NCBI GenBank assembly: GCA_963281155.1
Contig: CAUJLY010000003.1
Location: forward strand, 7,378,001-7,442,000
DNA: 64,000 nt
Direction: 5' to 3'
From: Rhabditophanes sp. KR3021
Lineage: Eukaryota; Nematoda; Chromadorea; Rhabditida; Alloionematidae
The notes under the pieces were generated by a model. The model was given only the letters and a program-made list of their open reading frames with translations. It did no database searches and had not been told where the DNA came from. A program made the position numbers and the translations under genes. Positions 63,175-64,000 of the stretch are shown here, piece by piece. Numbering within the stretch: the first letter of the stretch is position 1; each line of letters begins with the position of its first letter.

Positions 63175-63750
63175 TTAGAGATGTTCTTTGTTGAGGGGTT
63201 TTCTGGTATAAGGAGTGGCGACTTTGGAGTAGAGGGAGTTGTGGTGATGGGTGCGGCGTCCGTTTTTGGGTCCTTGATAATGATAGCAGACATTGTTTGA
63301 GTAGGCGAAAAGATTTGTGTTGATGAATGGCAATTTATTTGAGAAGAAGGGATTTTCATCGTTTTGGTAGCTGTTTTTGCTGGCATACATGGAGAATGCA
63401 TCCTGATCTCGTTGTTGATAGTAGAGATAATTGTCGTTATTAAGTTGTGGGATTTGTTCATAAAATTGGTAATCCTTCAAATTTTGGGCAAGAACACTAG
63501 CACCTCTCAACAAATGGCATGGATATTGGTAATAGTCCCAAAAGCAAGGATCTCTGTAAGAGGCCATTCCACAGGTATTTGAAAAATCTTTGCAGAAAGA
63601 AGCCTTGATTGGAGAGTAGTAAGGATATCCAGGATGAACAGCATTTCTCTTTCTACTCACTTGTCCGGTCATCCCATTAACCATTTGAGGAAATAGATCA
63701 ATCCAAGTGTTAGATTGAAATTCAATCCATATCTTTCTTATTTTGATCAT
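63175..63750 (-). CDS. unrecognised Tyr/Asn-rich protein, 5' end uncertain
   Basis: Open frame of 191 residues ending in KPLNKEHL. It is rich in Tyr, Asn and Gln, with a Cys cluster SFCKDFSNTCGMASYRDPCF and YPCHLL at about 50-82 and a basic, His-rich end (GRRTHHHN). No signal peptide, membrane helix or known domain. The true start could be the ATG at 63750 or a later one (MVNGMTGQ); an upstream exon beyond the window end is possible. Confidence 0.45.
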   Translation of the reverse strand: MIKIRKIWIEFQSNTWIDLFPQMVNGMTGQVSRKRNAVHPGYPYYSPIKASFCKDFSNTCGMASYRDPCFWDYYQYPCHLLRGASVLAQNLKDYQFYEQIPQLNNDNYLYYQQRDQDAFSMYASKNSYQNDENPFFSNKLPFINTNLFAYSNNVCYHYQGPKNGRRTHHHNSLYSKVATPYTRKPLNKEHL

Positions 63751-64000
63751 TAACAGGTTCTCCGTTGTTGTTATCTGACGACTACCAAATTACACTTGGC
63801 CACCAAGAAAATAACCAAAATATAAAAAATGCGTCTTTTTATTAGTCGCACTTGAGGCAGATTTACTAATATAATTTTTAAATGCAGAAGAAAAATATTG
63901 TCCTATTGAGTTTCTTGTATTTCGGATATTCAATTTAAAGTTTCCCCAAAATATTTGATCTTTTTAATTGGTTGTATGTCCGAAATCTGGAAAGTCTAAA
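63751..64000. other. window edge, nothing firm
   Basis: AT-rich; may hold the 5' end of the gene at 63175. Confidence 0.3.

Overview
The window looks like nuclear DNA of a small-genome nematode: AT-rich, with compact genes and short introns (mostly about 40-80 bp, GT...AG with TTTTCAG/TTTTAG-like acceptors). The best evidence is a pair of spliced-leader (SL) RNA genes at 28137-28228 and 28375-28466. Each has a 22-nt leader of SL1 type (GGTTTAAAAAACCC then AGTTTGAG), a GT donor directly after it, an Sm site AAATTTTGG and a 3' hairpin. The A-rich leader variant recalls the SL1 of Strongyloides relatives (clade IV; from memory, so the placement is an inference). ShKT-repeat, PDE, Hook/KASH and INCENP genes fit a nematode. 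Several genes have a splice-acceptor-like TTTTAG just before the ATG, as expected for trans-splicing.

Layout. 1-3.1 kb: five-domain ShKT secreted protein (-). 3.1-8.5 kb: long non-coding region, probably upstream control DNA of a Klumpfuss-type zinc-finger gene (+, 8508-10815). 11-14 kb: an unrecognised protein with an eh1-like motif (-) and a broken superfamily-1 helicase pseudogene (-). 14-16.8 kb: GAF-domain cyclic-nucleotide phosphodiesterase (-). 18.7-19.5 kb: small single-pass membrane protein (+). 22-23.7 kb: Cys-loop ligand-gated channel (+, 7 exons). 24-26 kb: ERp72-type protein disulfide isomerase (+). 26.2-27.5 kb: decayed arrestin-domain gene and another decayed fragment. 28.1-31.3 kb: two SL RNA genes, then H4, H3, H2A and H2B as two divergent pairs with TATA boxes, E2F-like sites and 3' stem-loops. 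32.2-33.5 kb: INCENP homologue (-). 34-46 kb: mostly gene desert with an LTR-like repeat, coding fragments and two small membrane-protein genes. 47.2-49 kb: BTB-BACK-Kelch pseudogene. 50.2-51 kb: duplicated, broken unrecognised gene. 52.4-53.5 kb: broken type II glycosyltransferase-like gene. 53.6-54.9 kb: ETS factor of the ERG/FLI/FEV type (-). 55.7-58.6 kb: hormone-sensitive lipase (-) with three single-base frame breaks. 59-59.5 kb: RNase H-like retroelement fragment. 59.9-61.7 kb: ZYG-12-like Hook protein with a C-terminal membrane anchor (-). 63.2-63.75 kb: unrecognised protein (-).

The histone and SL RNA genes form one functional block: short, highly expressed, intronless units with dedicated RNA 3'-end or cap/Sm processing. 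The other intact genes are unrelated single-copy genes and no operon is evident. The window is rich in non-processed pseudogenes (helicase, arrestin, Kelch, glycosyltransferase), which still keep intron positions and so arose by DNA duplication and decay. Exon coordinates were worked out by eye from frame and splice signals.
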